The translations under genes and the position numbers were made by a program. DNA of 64,000 bases from Scatomorpha sp964345235. GTDB lineage: Bacteria; Bacillota; Clostridia; Oscillospirales; Oscillospiraceae. Shown piece by piece: positions 47,995-57,156 of this stretch. The stretch is from positions 1 to 64,000 of the forward strand of contig CAYFQE010000004.1 of NCBI GenBank assembly GCA_964345235.1. The letters run 5' to 3'. Position 1 is the stretch's first letter; the number at the start of each line of letters is the position of its first letter. Below the pieces are notes generated by a model, which saw nothing but the letters and a program-made list of their open reading frames with translations, did no database searches and was not told where the DNA came from.

Positions 47995-48096
47995 GGGTTT
48001 GATTTTGTCTATTTCTTGTCTATCTAAATAAATCTTACACTCTTATTTCTTTTCTCTGCTTTTTGTAGAATTTTTCAAGCATTTAGTTCAGTCAAA

Positions 48097-48122
48097 AAAG
48101 CGACCACCGAGGTGGTCGCTTT
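48097..48122 (-). terminator. Terminator of the osmoprotectant importer operon
   Basis: Arms AAAGCGACCACC/GGTGGTCGCTTT followed on the minus strand by TTTGACTG. A near copy of GGTCGCTTTTAT also lies at the end of the coding region. Confidence 0.85.
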
Positions 48123-48160
48123 CGTGTTTTAAGTTTTATTGTCTGTCTAGTTGGTCGCTT

Positions 48161-49075
48161 TTATTTTAAAAGTCCGTTTTCAACAAGAAATTCTTTTGCC
48201 ACTTCGTTGATATCTCTCATTTCAATGTCTACGGCATAGGTTAGCTTGGTCATCTCGTCATTGGGGAGCAGACCCTCAAGAAGATTCATAACATCTCTCA
48301 GCTCTTCTCCGTATTTTTCAAAAATTTCGCTTCTCACCATCAAGGCTCCGAAATAGTCGGGGAAAAATCCTTTGTCGTCTTCAAGTATGGTGAGATTTGT
48401 AGAGAGATTCAGTCCGTCTGTAGTGTAAACTACCGTGACATCCATTTCTTCACTTGAAAGCGCCGCATATTTAAGGCCCAAATCCACCCTGTAGGTGTCC
48501 TTAAAAGTCAAACCGTATTCTTTTGAGAACGGCCCGAACTTGATATTGCCTTCCTCGGTGAAAAAGTCGTGCTCGGCGCCGAAAACCAGTTCGGACGCAC
48601 AGTTTGACAGCTCTGTGATGGTTTTTAAATTGTGTTTCTCCATAACTTTGGGGGTTACGGCTATGGCGTAGGTGTTGTTGTTTCCAAGTTTTTTAAGAAG
48701 TTCCAATTTGTCTTTAGCCAGTTTTTCATTTACAAATTCGTGAATGCTTGAGCCTTCCGGCACATCTTCCACATCGTAGTGCAAAAATGTGGTCAGCGCT
48801 GTACCGTCATAGGTGTTGAACACATCCGCATTTCCTCTTAATATCTCGTTATATGAATTTACCGCACTCATTTCATCCAAAATTTCAACCTTGATGTCGG
48901 TTCTGTCTTCAATCAGCATCTTAACCATGGATATAATCAATTTGCCTTCGCTGATTCTTGCGTCAATTATCCTCAGCTTATCTGCGCCGGATGAAGCTCC
49001 GCAGGCAGATAACAACAACACCAAAGCTAAAATCATGCATATTTTACTCATCGCTTTTCTCATTGTTTTTTTCAT
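48161..49075 (-). CDS. opuCC: Osmoprotectant-binding lipoprotein (OpuCC-like)
   Basis: A 304-residue lipoprotein (lipobox LSAC, Cys25) of the OpuAC/QAT substrate-binding group for glycine betaine, choline, carnitine or similar. EGKLIISMVKMLIEDRTDIKV near 43-63 and a VFNTYDGTALTTFLH stretch near 86-100 fit the family, followed by the usual second-lobe YTTDGL and FFPDYFGALMVRSE. It starts with ATG after GGAGG. It is the last of four genes in the order ATPase, permease, permease, binding protein. The exact substrate cannot be read from sequence. Confidence 0.92.
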   Translation of the reverse strand: MKKTMRKAMSKICMILALVLLLSACGASSGADKLRIIDARISEGKLIISMVKMLIEDRTDIKVEILDEMSAVNSYNEILRGNADVFNTYDGTALTTFLHYDVEDVPEGSSIHEFVNEKLAKDKLELLKKLGNNNTYAIAVTPKVMEKHNLKTITELSNCASELVFGAEHDFFTEEGNIKFGPFSKEYGLTFKDTYRVDLGLKYAALSSEEMDVTVVYTTDGLNLSTNLTILEDDKGFFPDYFGALMVRSEIFEKYGEELRDVMNLLEGLLPNDEMTKLTYAVDIEMRDINEVAKEFLVENGLLK

Positions 49076-49089
49076 CGAATTCCTCCTTA

Positions 49090-49689
49090 TTATTCTATAT
49101 TTTTATATTTTGCATTCAATTTATCTTCAATTTTCGTCATGATTGCATCAAGCCCCAAAGACATGACCATAATCAGAAGCATTCCCTTGATAATCATCTC
49201 CATGTTTTGGATTCTGATGCCTCTGTTTATTACTCCTCCCAGTCCTCCGCCGCCGACAAAAGTGCCGAAAACGGCTGTTCCCACAGCGGTAACTGTGGAT
49301 ATTTTGATTCCCGAAAAAATCATCGGCACGCTGAGCGGTAGCATGATTTTAAAAAGAGCAGTTTTTCTGTCCATACCTATTCCTTTTGCAGCTTCAAGAA
49401 CCTCGGGGGGTATGTTATTAAAACCTACATAGGTGCTGTTAACAATAGCGAGCAGGGAATAGAGCGTCAAACCGACTATGGTGGTCAGCTTTCCTCCGCC
49501 GAAAAACACCATTATAATTCCCAAGGTTGCCAAAGACGGGATGGTCTGCATAATATCCACGGCAGTCAAAATAGTTTTTCTCAAACTTCTATTGAAATAG
49601 GCGGCTATTCCCAAAGGGACTCCTATGAGCGTTGCTAAAATCACTGTTGTAAACACGAGAAACAAGTGTTGCAGGGCGGCATCTATCAT
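49090..49689 (-). CDS. Osmoprotectant ABC transporter permease (second)
   Basis: A 199-residue BPD_transp_1 permease with five to six membrane segments. The ATPase-contact loop is EVLEAAKGIGMDRKTALFKIMLP (about 97-119; EAAKGIGM is the EAA core). LGVPLGIAAYF-like glycine pattern near 20-30 and GGGLGGVINRGIRI near 153-166 are typical of OpuCB/OpuCD proteins. It overlaps the preceding permease gene by 4 bases. Confidence 0.92.
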   Translation of the reverse strand: MIDAALQHLFLVFTTVILATLIGVPLGIAAYFNRSLRKTILTAVDIMQTIPSLATLGIIMVFFGGGKLTTIVGLTLYSLLAIVNSTYVGFNNIPPEVLEAAKGIGMDRKTALFKIMLPLSVPMIFSGIKISTVTAVGTAVFGTFVGGGGLGGVINRGIRIQNMEMIIKGMLLIMVMSLGLDAIMTKIEDKLNAKYKNIE

Positions 49690-50324
49690 GTCGATTCCCC
49701 CTTTATTCCGTCGGGAACAGTTTTATCTCTTAAAAAATCTACAAGCTTAGACAGAGTAATTGCGATAATGGCGGAAGGTATTGCGCCGGCAATAATCAGT
49801 CTTGAATCGTTTGCGGCAACGCCCGTGTAAACAAAGTTTCCGAGTCCGCCCTGACCTATCATAGCCGCCAAAACCGCCCAGCTTGTTATATATATTGTAG
49901 ACATTCTTATTCCCGCAAACATTACAGGCATAGCCATCGGGAGCTCTACTTTAAACAGGGACTGCACCCCATTCATGCCGCAACCTTTTGCGGCCTCCAG
50001 ATATTCGTATGGAACCTCGATAAGCCCTAAATATGTATTTTTTAAAACAGGAAATACGGCATAGATTGAAAGCGCTATAATGATTGTAACGGGCTTCATT
50101 CCCGTATACAGAAAGAGTATGCCTATAAAAACAATGCCGGGTATGGTTTGAAATATTGAAAGCAGGGGAATAACCACCTTTGAAACGCTCCTATACCTTG
50201 ACAAAAGGGTACCAATACAAACACCTGCCAAGCTTCCTATGCTCACACACACAACTACATATAGAATATGAGTGAATATTGAGCTGAGAAGCAGTTTGCC
50301 GTATAAGGAAAAAAAGTTAGCCAT
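49686..50324 (-). CDS. Osmoprotectant ABC transporter permease (first)
   Basis: A 212-residue permease paralogous to the next one, with about six membrane segments. The coupling loop reads YLEAAKGCGMNGVQSLFKVE near 108-127, and IPGIVFIGILFLY and MIGQGGLGNFVYTG are family-typical. The two permeases probably form a heterodimer. It begins 3 bases after the ATPase stop. Confidence 0.92.
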   Translation of the reverse strand: MANFFSLYGKLLLSSIFTHILYVVVCVSIGSLAGVCIGTLLSRYRSVSKVVIPLLSIFQTIPGIVFIGILFLYTGMKPVTIIIALSIYAVFPVLKNTYLGLIEVPYEYLEAAKGCGMNGVQSLFKVELPMAMPVMFAGIRMSTIYITSWAVLAAMIGQGGLGNFVYTGVAANDSRLIIAGAIPSAIIAITLSKLVDFLRDKTVPDGIKGEST

Positions 50325-50327
50325 TAT

Positions 50328-51449
50328 CTACTCCTTTCCCTCCCACAAGTAGGCAGCCATACCGTCAGCCATAGATGTTTTTGTAAGTATGCCCGCGGGT
50401 TTCTCATCGTCCAAAACTATTAAAAAGTTAAAATCTACCGCTTCCAGAAGCTCAAATCCCGTTTTTGCACTCTCGTATGCATCGATAGTCTTATGGTCAT
50501 AAGATAAGAGCTCTTCGACGGTGTTTAGTTTGTCTTTATGCTCATACAATGTGTCGATATTTATTACACCCTTGTATCTGTCCTCATCATCCACAATGAT
50601 TAGAGTATCTATCGACTTTTTTCTCATAAGCCAAACGGCTTCTTCCGGAGAGTCTTTGATATTTTGAGTAATTACGGGTTTTTTCATGACATCTTTGCAG
50701 AGAAGATCTTTGCCGCTCCTATTGTCGCTAAAATGTATGCCCAAAAACTCTCTGATGGTGTCGTTAGCGGGATTTTCCAACATTTTTGAAGGCGGCGCCT
50801 TCTGTATGATTTTACCGTGATCCATAAAGATGATGACATCACTCATCTTGACGGCTTCGTTCATATCGTGAGTCACAAACAGTATGGTTTTTTTGAGCTT
50901 TTTTTGTATTCTCCTAACCTCTTCCTGCATAATGTCCCTTGTAATGGGGTCCAACGCGCCGAAAGGTTCGTCCATAAGTATTATATCGGGATTGGCAGCC
51001 AGAGCGCGCATTACTCCGACCCTTTGCTGCTGTCCTCCCGAGAGTTGCCGAGGATATTGATTTCCGTATTTTTCATAGGGCATTTCAACCAAATCCATAA
51101 GCTCTTTTACTCTGGAAAGAGTTTTTTCCTTATCCCATTTTAGAAGCTCCGGAACTACACTTATATTTTCTTCAACGGTCATATTCGGAAATAAGCCTAT
51201 GTTTTGAATTACATAGCCTATCCTTCGTCTGAGATTGTTCGGCTCGTACTCTTTGATATTTACCCCGTTAATTAAAATTTCACCGGAATCGTAAGGTATC
51301 AATCCGTTGAGCATCTTCAAAGTTGTAGTCTTTCCACAACCCGAGCTTCCGATTAGTGTTGCAAATTGTCCCTCTTCAATTTTTAAATTTAGATTATCTA
51401 CGACAGTTTTGCTTCCATAAGATTTGCTGACATTAATGTACTCTATCAT
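50328..51449 (-). CDS. opuCA: Osmoprotectant ABC transporter ATPase with CBS domains (OpuCA-like)
   Basis: A 373-residue ATPase. Walker A is GSSGCGKTTTL near 35, signature LSGGQQQRVGVMRAL near 137, Walker B ILMDEPFGALDPITR near 157. Two CBS domains follow at about 255-370 (CKDVMKKPVITQ; DTLIIVDDEDRYKGVINIDTL split over the first; FLIVLDDEKPAGILT in the second), which in OpuA-type importers sense ionic strength or c-di-AMP. The start at 51449 follows AAGGAAGGAT; a longer frame to 51527 lacks a site. Confidence 0.95.
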   Translation of the reverse strand: MIEYINVSKSYGSKTVVDNLNLKIEEGQFATLIGSSGCGKTTTLKMLNGLIPYDSGEILINGVNIKEYEPNNLRRRIGYVIQNIGLFPNMTVEENISVVPELLKWDKEKTLSRVKELMDLVEMPYEKYGNQYPRQLSGGQQQRVGVMRALAANPDIILMDEPFGALDPITRDIMQEEVRRIQKKLKKTILFVTHDMNEAVKMSDVIIFMDHGKIIQKAPPSKMLENPANDTIREFLGIHFSDNRSGKDLLCKDVMKKPVITQNIKDSPEEAVWLMRKKSIDTLIIVDDEDRYKGVINIDTLYEHKDKLNTVEELLSYDHKTIDAYESAKTGFELLEAVDFNFLIVLDDEKPAGILTKTSMADGMAAYLWEGKE

Positions 51450-51676
51450 ACGAAAATCCTTCCTTATAAAATCAAGATACGGCTTATGCGCTTTCTTGTT
51501 ATTTTTTCTTTGTTTTGCGGTAAGCATTCTTTGAGCAAAAAAATACAGACGCGGCTTTTATCCCCCGCCCCTACCCCTATTTTTTGCTTGCAATTTTAAT
51601 CGGGAAAATCTGTTTTTATTTTCGCCTGTTTTAAACTGCAACTGCAAATTTTTATAATATACTTTCTTTTTGTATA

Positions 51677-51706
51677 ATTATACCATTAAAAGCAGGCGTT
51701 TGTAAA
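51677..51706 (-). promoter_or_regulatory. Promoter of the osmoprotectant importer operon
   Basis: TTTACA, 18 bases, TATAAT on the minus strand. It implies a leader of about 220 bases before the start at 51449. Confidence 0.7.
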
Positions 51707-51769
51707 TCTTTATGCTCCTGTTTGTCTTTTGTCAATCGTTTTAAACTGCTTTTCCATGCACGCGCTTGC

Positions 51770-51798
51770 TAGACAAAGATATGTCGCTTTGATATAAT
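51770..51798 (+). promoter_or_regulatory. Promoter of cls
   Basis: TAGACA, 17 bases ending in TGA (extended -10), then TATAAT, 27 bases before the start. Confidence 0.8.
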
Positions 51799-51824
51799 GA
51801 AGTTAAGCTTTTATTCCGTGAGGT

Positions 51825-53366
51825 ATGGAGATGAAACTGTTTAAACTGCTCTTTTCCAGGATGGGTATCATTGCAAGCTTTGTGCTTTTGCAGATGGCCG
51901 TACTTTTCCTGGCGCTCACATATTTTAAAGACAACTACGCCTATGTTCAGGGTATTTACATCATAATTACCGTCACGCTCTCGATTTACATATTGGGGAA
52001 GCGCGGTTCCTACGCCTATAAGACTCTGTGGATAGCTCTTATAGCTATTGTTCCTGTCTTCGGCTCAGCAATGTTTATTCTTATGGGTCAGAACCGAATC
52101 CCCGAAGAGCGCATGAAACAGCTTGGCGGCCCCATGATTGACTTTAGGGAATATAATCCTTTTGAAAAAGTTTCTTTTAGCGAGCTTAGAGAGAAATCGG
52201 AAAACGCCGCTCTTCAGGCGGAATATCTGAGCAACGCCGCTTTAGCTCCCCTCTATAAAAACAGCGCAAGCGAATACTTAAAGAGCGGTGAGCTTTTCTT
52301 TGAGCGGCTCTTGAATGACATTGAAAATGCCGAAAAGTTTATATATCTGGAGTTTTTCATTATAAGCAAAGGCAAGCTGTGGGATAGCTTTCTCGAAGTA
52401 CTTGAGAGAAAGGCGGCCGAGGGCGTCGATGTCAGGGTTATATATGACGATATCGGCACCATTTTGCGCATGAGCGCAAAATACCCGGAAGAGCTTGCGA
52501 AGAAGGGAATAAAATGCGGAGTTTTTCAGCGTTTTCTGCCGATTATCTCCGGCACATATATGAACAGAAATCACAGAAAAATCTGTGTTATCGACGGAAC
52601 GGTCGCCTACACGGGCGGCGTGAACCTTGCCGATGAGTATGCCAACATTATCACCCGTTTCGGGCACTGGTATGATTCGGGAATAAGGGTTGAGGGCGAG
52701 GCCGCCTACGGCTTTATGCTCATGTTTCTCTCGATGTGGAACTATGTATTTAAGCAGGAACATTCAAAAAAGGTGCTCGAGGCTCCCGAAGTCTCTCTCT
52801 CGGAGGAAGAGCGCTCCGACGGCTACTATATTCCGTTTTACGATAGCCCCACCGATGAAGAGCCCGTCGGTATGAACTCGTATATAAACATGATTTCAAA
52901 AGCTAAACGCTACATTTATATTTGTACGCCCTACCTCTCGCTCGACGAAAGTATTTTGAGCGCCCTTTCCATTGCTGTTAAAAGCGGCGTTGACATCAGA
53001 CTTGTGGTTCCGGGTATTCCCGACAAAAAAGTTGTGAACATGGTTACTAAGTCCTATTATGAGCTTCTTCTAAGCGCCGGAGTTAGGGTTTATGAATGCA
53101 CTCCCGGTTTTATGCACTCTAAAATCATAGTTGCCGACGATGACTACGGCATTTGCGGCAGCATAAACTTCAGCTTCAGAAGCTTTCATTTAAACCACGA
53201 ATCGGCAGTTTGGCTTTATAAAACAAAGTCTGTTCTGCAAATGCGCGACGCTTTTTTGGAGCTTTTACCCGACTGTACCGAAATCACAAAAGAACACTGC
53301 GATGCCGTTCCCTACGCCGTAAAGCTTACGCGCGATGTGCTCAGTATCTTTGCGCCGCTTGTTTAG
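51825..53366 (+). CDS. cls: Cardiolipin synthase
   Basis: A 513-residue membrane enzyme that condenses two phosphatidylglycerols into cardiolipin. Two membrane segments lie in the first 90 residues (the second ends before LMGQNRIPEERM). Two phospholipase D motifs follow: NHRKICVIDGTVAYTGGVN near 248 and MHSKIIVADDDYGICGSINF near 429, each with H-x-K-x4-D. The length is typical. An alternative ATG at 51831 is only two codons in; GAGG before 51825 supports the first. It is divergent from the osmoprotectant operon. Confidence 0.95.
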   Translation: MEMKLFKLLFSRMGIIASFVLLQMAVLFLALTYFKDNYAYVQGIYIIITVTLSIYILGKRGSYAYKTLWIALIAIVPVFGSAMFILMGQNRIPEERMKQLGGPMIDFREYNPFEKVSFSELREKSENAALQAEYLSNAALAPLYKNSASEYLKSGELFFERLLNDIENAEKFIYLEFFIISKGKLWDSFLEVLERKAAEGVDVRVIYDDIGTILRMSAKYPEELAKKGIKCGVFQRFLPIISGTYMNRNHRKICVIDGTVAYTGGVNLADEYANIITRFGHWYDSGIRVEGEAAYGFMLMFLSMWNYVFKQEHSKKVLEAPEVSLSEEERSDGYYIPFYDSPTDEEPVGMNSYINMISKAKRYIYICTPYLSLDESILSALSIAVKSGVDIRLVVPGIPDKKVVNMVTKSYYELLLSAGVRVYECTPGFMHSKIIVADDDYGICGSINFSFRSFHLNHESAVWLYKTKSVLQMRDAFLELLPDCTEITKEHCDAVPYAVKLTRDVLSIFAPLV

Positions 53367-53386
53367 TGAAGATAAATATAAAAAGT

Positions 53387-53416
53387 TAAAGACCGTCGAA
53401 GGTTTTCGACGGTCTT
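53387..53416. terminator. Bidirectional terminator between cls and rplA
   Basis: A 13-bp stem AAAGACCGTCGAA/TTCGACGGTCTTT with a GGTT loop; TATATA and TAACTTTTT flank it, serving both convergent genes. Confidence 0.9.
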
Positions 53417-53432
53417 TTATATACCCTTTTAT

Positions 53433-54128
53433 TTAGGCTGTTCTTGCTGCTGTGTTGATCTTTATTCCGGGGCCCATGGTGGAGGCCGTGACACAGCTTC
53501 TTATATACTGACCCTTGGCTGCCGCAGGCTTAGCCTTGATGATGGCGCCGATGAGGGCTTCGTAGTTTTCCTGTAGCTTCTCGACTCCGAAACTCACCTT
53601 GCCGATGGGGCAGTGAATAATGTTTGTTTTGTCAAGACGATATTCAATCTTGCCGGCCTTGGCTTCCTTTACGGCCTGCTCGATGTTGGGTGTGACGGTG
53701 CCGGCCTTGGGCGAGGGCATAAGACCCTTGGGACCCAGAATCTTACCGAGCTTACCGACCATTCCCATCATGTCGGGAGTGGCGATGACCGTATCGAACT
53801 CGAACCAGTTTTCCTTCTGGATTTTGTCGATGATTTCCTGGCCGCCCGCATAGTCGGCGCCGGCATTTTTTGCCTCTTCTTCTCGCTCGGGTTTGCATAT
53901 AACCAAAACTCTGAGTTCCTTGCCTGTCCCGTTGGGGAGCACAATGGCGCCTCTGACCTGTTGGTCGGCGTGTCTCGAGTCAACGCCGAGACGGACATGG
54001 AGCTCGACTGTTTCATCAAATTTTGCCCTGGCTGTCTTGCAGACAAGCTCGAACGCTTCTGCGGGGCTATAGAGCTGCTGTCTGTCGACAAGCTTTTCGC
54101 TCTCTAAATAACTTTTTCCTCTATTCAA
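53433..54128 (-). CDS. rplA: Ribosomal protein L1
   Basis: A 231-residue 50S protein of normal length that binds 23S rRNA at the L1 stalk and often represses its own operon. MNRGKSYLESEKLVDR, NGTGKELRVLVICK, GKILGPKGLMPSPKAGTVT and GKIEYRLDKT are clear. It starts with TTG, preceded by TAGGAGG. The operon ends here at a terminator; rplJ and rplL, usually next, are absent. Confidence 0.98.
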   Translation of the reverse strand: MNRGKSYLESEKLVDRQQLYSPAEAFELVCKTARAKFDETVELHVRLGVDSRHADQQVRGAIVLPNGTGKELRVLVICKPEREEEAKNAGADYAGGQEIIDKIQKENWFEFDTVIATPDMMGMVGKLGKILGPKGLMPSPKAGTVTPNIEQAVKEAKAGKIEYRLDKTNIIHCPIGKVSFGVEKLQENYEALIGAIIKAKPAAAKGQYIRSCVTASTMGPGIKINTAARTA

Positions 54129-54187
54129 AATTACTTCCTCCTAAAATTGTGGTTCGTCGGAGTTAATCCTCCCACGTTAAGGCCTGC

Positions 54188-54613
54188 TCAGTCGCCTATG
54201 AGCACGCCCATGGAGCGGCAAGTGCCCTCTACCATGGACATCGCAGACTCGATGCTGGTGCAGTTTAAGTCGACCATCTTCTTCTCTGCGATGGCGCGGA
54301 CGTCCTCTCGGCTGATTGTTGCAACCTTGTTCTTCTGAGGAACGCCGGAGGCTTTTTCAATGTTGCACGCCTTCTTAATAAGAAGAGAGGCGGGCGGGGT
54401 TTTTGTTACGAACGAGAATGTGCGGTCGCCGTAAACGGTGACAATGACGGGTATCATCATACCCATTTCGCCCTTTGTGCGCTCGTTGAATTCCTTTGTG
54501 AAAGCGCCGATGTTTATTCCGTATTGTCCAAGTGCGGGGCCGACCGGGGGCGCCGGTGTGGCCTTACCTGCAGGCACCTGGAATCTTGCATATCCCAATA
54601 TTTTCTGTGCCAA
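54188..54613 (-). CDS. rplK: Ribosomal protein L11
   Basis: A 141-residue 50S protein of the GTPase-associated centre, with the invariant ATPAPPVGPALGQYGINIG near 19-37 and CTSIESAMSMVEGTCRSMG at the C-terminus. The start is set at TTG (54613), 6 bases after GAGGTG, which gives the exact family length; a GTG at 54622 is part of that site. It follows nusG closely. Confidence 0.98.
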   Translation of the reverse strand: MAQKILGYARFQVPAGKATPAPPVGPALGQYGINIGAFTKEFNERTKGEMGMMIPVIVTVYGDRTFSFVTKTPPASLLIKKACNIEKASGVPQKNKVATISREDVRAIAEKKMVDLNCTSIESAMSMVEGTCRSMGVLIGD

Positions 54614-54640
54614 AATGAGCACCTCTTTCAGTCAAAATTT

Positions 54641-55168
54641 TTAGTCTTTTTTGGATTTTTCGATTTGGCTGAGACTCAAGTCCACCGGCGTTTCTCTGCC
54701 GAACATGGAGACTCTTACCTTTACCAAATCCTTGTCGGGATCCATTTCCTCGACTATACCGGAAAATCCCTCTAAGGGCCCTTCCATAACCCTGACGGTG
54801 TCGCCGACCCCGAAGCCCAATAGAACCTCGTGTCGTTCGACGCCCATTGCCAGGCTCTCTTCATCGGTGAGGGGAATAGCTTTTCCCGCCGCTCCGACAA
54901 AGCCGGTTACTCCTCTGACATTTCTCACAAGGTGCCAGCTCTCATCGGTGAGTTGCATCTTGATTAGAACATAGCCGGGCATTATCTTGCGCTCGTAGGT
55001 TTTTTCTCCCTTGTCCGTACGCTCGGTAACCGTTTCCATCGGAATTTGTGTTTCGGTGATGAGATCCTGCATTTTCCGCTTTTCCGCAGCTGTTAAAACA
55101 GCGGAGGCCACGGAATTTTCATATCCCGAGTATGTGTGTACCACATACCATTTTAATTCGTCGCTCAT
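54641..55168 (-). CDS. nusG: Transcription elongation factor NusG
   Basis: A 175-residue factor with the NGN domain (WYVVHTYSGYENSVA near 7-21; IMPGYVLIKMQLTDESWHLV near 62-81) and a C-terminal KOW domain (GVGDTVRVMEGPLEGFSGIV near 121-140). It binds RNA polymerase and, in some lineages, Rho or the ribosome. It starts 1 base after the secE stop. Confidence 0.97.
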   Translation of the reverse strand: MSDELKWYVVHTYSGYENSVASAVLTAAEKRKMQDLITETQIPMETVTERTDKGEKTYERKIMPGYVLIKMQLTDESWHLVRNVRGVTGFVGAAGKAIPLTDEESLAMGVERHEVLLGFGVGDTVRVMEGPLEGFSGIVEEMDPDKDLVKVRVSMFGRETPVDLSLSQIEKSKKD

Positions 55169-55169
55169 T

Positions 55170-55436
55170 TTATCCTACCAACCTGATGAGGGTTGAGATT
55201 CCGAGAGCGGCTATTTTGTCGAATCCCCAAACTACCACAGCGCTGACTACCATGACAACCAGTGAAACGGTCGTGTTGTTGATCATGTCTTTCCTGGACG
55301 GCCAGACAACCTTATTGAGTTCTGCTTTCATATCGCGGAACCAATGTGCTACTCTCTTTCCGAACGAGAGCTTCTGGTCTGTCTTCTTAACGGCAGCGGT
55401 GGTGGTTTTTAAAGGGGCATCAGATTTCTTTGCCAT
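55170..55436 (-). CDS. secE: Preprotein translocase subunit SecE
   Basis: An 88-residue subunit of the SecYEG channel with a basic N-terminus, the amphipathic FRDMKAELNKVVWPSRKDM near 33-51 (the KKVTWP-type hallmark) and one membrane segment at about 55-75. The start at 55436 follows AAAGGAAG; the longer frame upstream overlaps rpmG. Confidence 0.95.
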   Translation of the reverse strand: MAKKSDAPLKTTTAAVKKTDQKLSFGKRVAHWFRDMKAELNKVVWPSRKDMINNTTVSLVVMVVSAVVVWGFDKIAALGISTLIRLVG

Positions 55437-55455
55437 ACTACTTCCTTTCGTTCCG

Positions 55456-55620
55456 CTACTTCGTCTCGCTGTGCTTTGTGTGCTTTCTGCAGCGCGAGCA
55501 GTACTTCGAAAGTTCAAGTTTTTCTGTTGTGTTCTTCTTGTTCTTGAACGTGAAGTAGTTGCGCTCCTTGCACTCGTTGCACCTGAGTGTGAGTTTTACT
55601 CGTGCTCCGGGTTTTGCCAT
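55456..55620 (-). CDS. rpmG: Ribosomal protein L33 (zinc-ribbon type)
   Basis: A 54-residue 50S protein. It reads MAKPGARVKLTLRCNECKER, then NYFTFKNKKNTTEKLELSKY, ending CSRCRKHTKHSETK. Both CxxC pairs are present, so it is the zinc-binding form. The ATG follows AAGGAGGTG. It leads the rpmG-secE-nusG-rplK-rplA operon, 19 bases before secE. Confidence 0.97.
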   Translation of the reverse strand: MAKPGARVKLTLRCNECKERNYFTFKNKKNTTEKLELSKYCSRCRKHTKHSETK

Positions 55621-55727
55621 AATTCGGCACCTCCTTATTGAATTTGCCGCTATAAGCTGCGGCAGAATGCCTCCCTTTCAGGAAATTGGGCGCAGAAAAA
55701 AATGCCCGTCTCCTGACAGGTAAGCAA

Positions 55728-55756
55728 ATTCTAGCACAGGCAAAGCGCCAGGTCAA
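55728..55756 (-). promoter_or_regulatory. Promoter of rpmG-secE-nusG-rplK-rplA
   Basis: TTGACC, 17 bases, TAGAAT with upstream TG, about 108 bases before the rpmG start. Confidence 0.8.
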
Positions 55757-55866
55757 GGTTTTTTTGCTATAAAAGGCTGTAAAAATCTGTGTTTTAAGCA
55801 ATAAAGTTGACTATTTCAGCCGAGAAGCTTATATTCTTTTTAGAAATCCACGGGGGTTTTTAATCC

Positions 55867-57156
55867 ATGAACTACGATGACACATTAAATTATATAAAAA
55901 CGGCATCGATGCCCGGGTCCGTTCCGGGACTTGAGAGGATAGGTGAGCTTTTAGAGGCGCTCGGCTCTCCTCAAAAATCGCTCAGGTTTATACATGTTGC
56001 CGGAACCAACGGCAAGGGCTCGGTCTGCTGTTATTTGGAAACTGTTTTACTCGAGGCCGGAATTAAGACGGGGCTTTATACCTCGCCGCATTTGAGAAGG
56101 GTGAACGAGCGTTTCAGGTTCTGCGGCAGTGACATTTCGGACGAGGCGCTCGCCCTGCTTTTCACCGAGCTTGCTCCGATAAACGACAAGCTCGGTAGAT
56201 GCTGTACGGAATTTGAGCTTCTAACCGCCGCCGCCTGCCTATATTATAATAAGGTAGGGGCAGAGATTGTAATTTTGGAAACCGGACTGGGCGGCCGCTT
56301 CGATGCCACGAACATAATCGAAAAACCGCTGCTCTCCATAGTCACCGGCATAGGTCTTGACCACACCGAAATACTCGGCGACACAAAGGAAAAAATCGCC
56401 TTCGAAAAGGCGGGGATTTTTAAGCCCGGCTGCCCCGCTCTCTGTCACAGCGCAGACAAGAGCGTGCTCGAGGTTTTTAAGACTGAGGCCGAAAAGCGCG
56501 GCTCGAAGCTGTATACGGCAGACGAGAATAGGCTCAGCCTCATATCGGCAGACACAGGCGGGCAGGTTTTCAGCTTCGAGGGCAAAACCTATAACATAGC
56601 CATGCTCGGCGCTCATCAGCTCAAAAACGCCTCTCTCGTCATAAGGGCGGCGGAAATCTTGCAGGAAATCGGCATTCAAATTTCAGACGAAACATTAAAA
56701 CACGGACTTTCAAAGGCAAAGCTCGCCTCGAGACTGAGTATTCTAAATGAAAAACCCCTGTTTATCTTAGACGGCGGACACAACCCCTTGGGGATTGAAT
56801 CGGCAAGAGATGCGCTTGAAACTATTTTCCCCGAAAAAGAGAAAATTCTCATCTTCGGCGCAATGAAGGACAAGGACATTTCACAAAGCCTGAAGATTTT
56901 GAAAGATTTTTGCAGTGAAATAGTCTGCACAAGCGTGGGCGGCGAGAGAGCCAAAGATGCCGCCGAGCTTTTTAAAATAGCGGCTAAGTTAGGCATTCCG
57001 GGTTCATACGAGTCTGAGGTGCCCAAGGCCATTGAAAAGGCCATGAAGCTTGCCGAAGAGAGAGATGCCTTGGTTTTGTGCATTGGCTCTCTGTATTTGG
57101 CAGGCCCTGTTTTAGATTATTTTGAGGAGAAAAAGAATGCGGATTATGGCAATTGA
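55867..57156 (+). CDS. folC: Folylpolyglutamate/dihydrofolate synthase
   Basis: A 429-residue Mur-ligase-type enzyme that adds glutamate to folates. FIHVAGTNGKGSVCCYLETV near 39-58 is the ATP-binding signature, LYTSPHLRRVNERF near 75 and ILETGLGGRFDATNI near 138-152 are invariant, ILDGGHNPLG near 300 marks the C-terminal domain. The length is usual. Its end overlaps ruvX by 20 bases. Confidence 0.97.
   Translation: MNYDDTLNYIKTASMPGSVPGLERIGELLEALGSPQKSLRFIHVAGTNGKGSVCCYLETVLLEAGIKTGLYTSPHLRRVNERFRFCGSDISDEALALLFTELAPINDKLGRCCTEFELLTAAACLYYNKVGAEIVILETGLGGRFDATNIIEKPLLSIVTGIGLDHTEILGDTKEKIAFEKAGIFKPGCPALCHSADKSVLEVFKTEAEKRGSKLYTADENRLSLISADTGGQVFSFEGKTYNIAMLGAHQLKNASLVIRAAEILQEIGIQISDETLKHGLSKAKLASRLSILNEKPLFILDGGHNPLGIESARDALETIFPEKEKILIFGAMKDKDISQSLKILKDFCSEIVCTSVGGERAKDAAELFKIAAKLGIPGSYESEVPKAIEKAMKLAEERDALVLCIGSLYLAGPVLDYFEEKKNADYGN

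Larger units (their letters stand above)
51450..51824. other. 375-base divergent intergenic region
   Basis: It holds the two back-to-back promoters listed separately for the opuCA-like operon and cls. The 70 bases around 51560-51580 on plus are C-rich (TCCCCCGCCCCTACCCCT). I see no riboswitch-like fold or gene here. Confidence 0.5.

Noticed and set aside
51450..51676. Riboswitch (such as a c-di-AMP ydaO type) in the long leader of the osmoprotectant operon
   Set aside because: The leader is about 220 bases, but I could not recognise the conserved motifs or a terminator/antiterminator pair. A covariance-model scan would settle it.
55514..55801. 95-codon minus-strand open frame over rpmG
   Set aside because: It is in another frame than the clear L33 gene and crosses the operon promoter.
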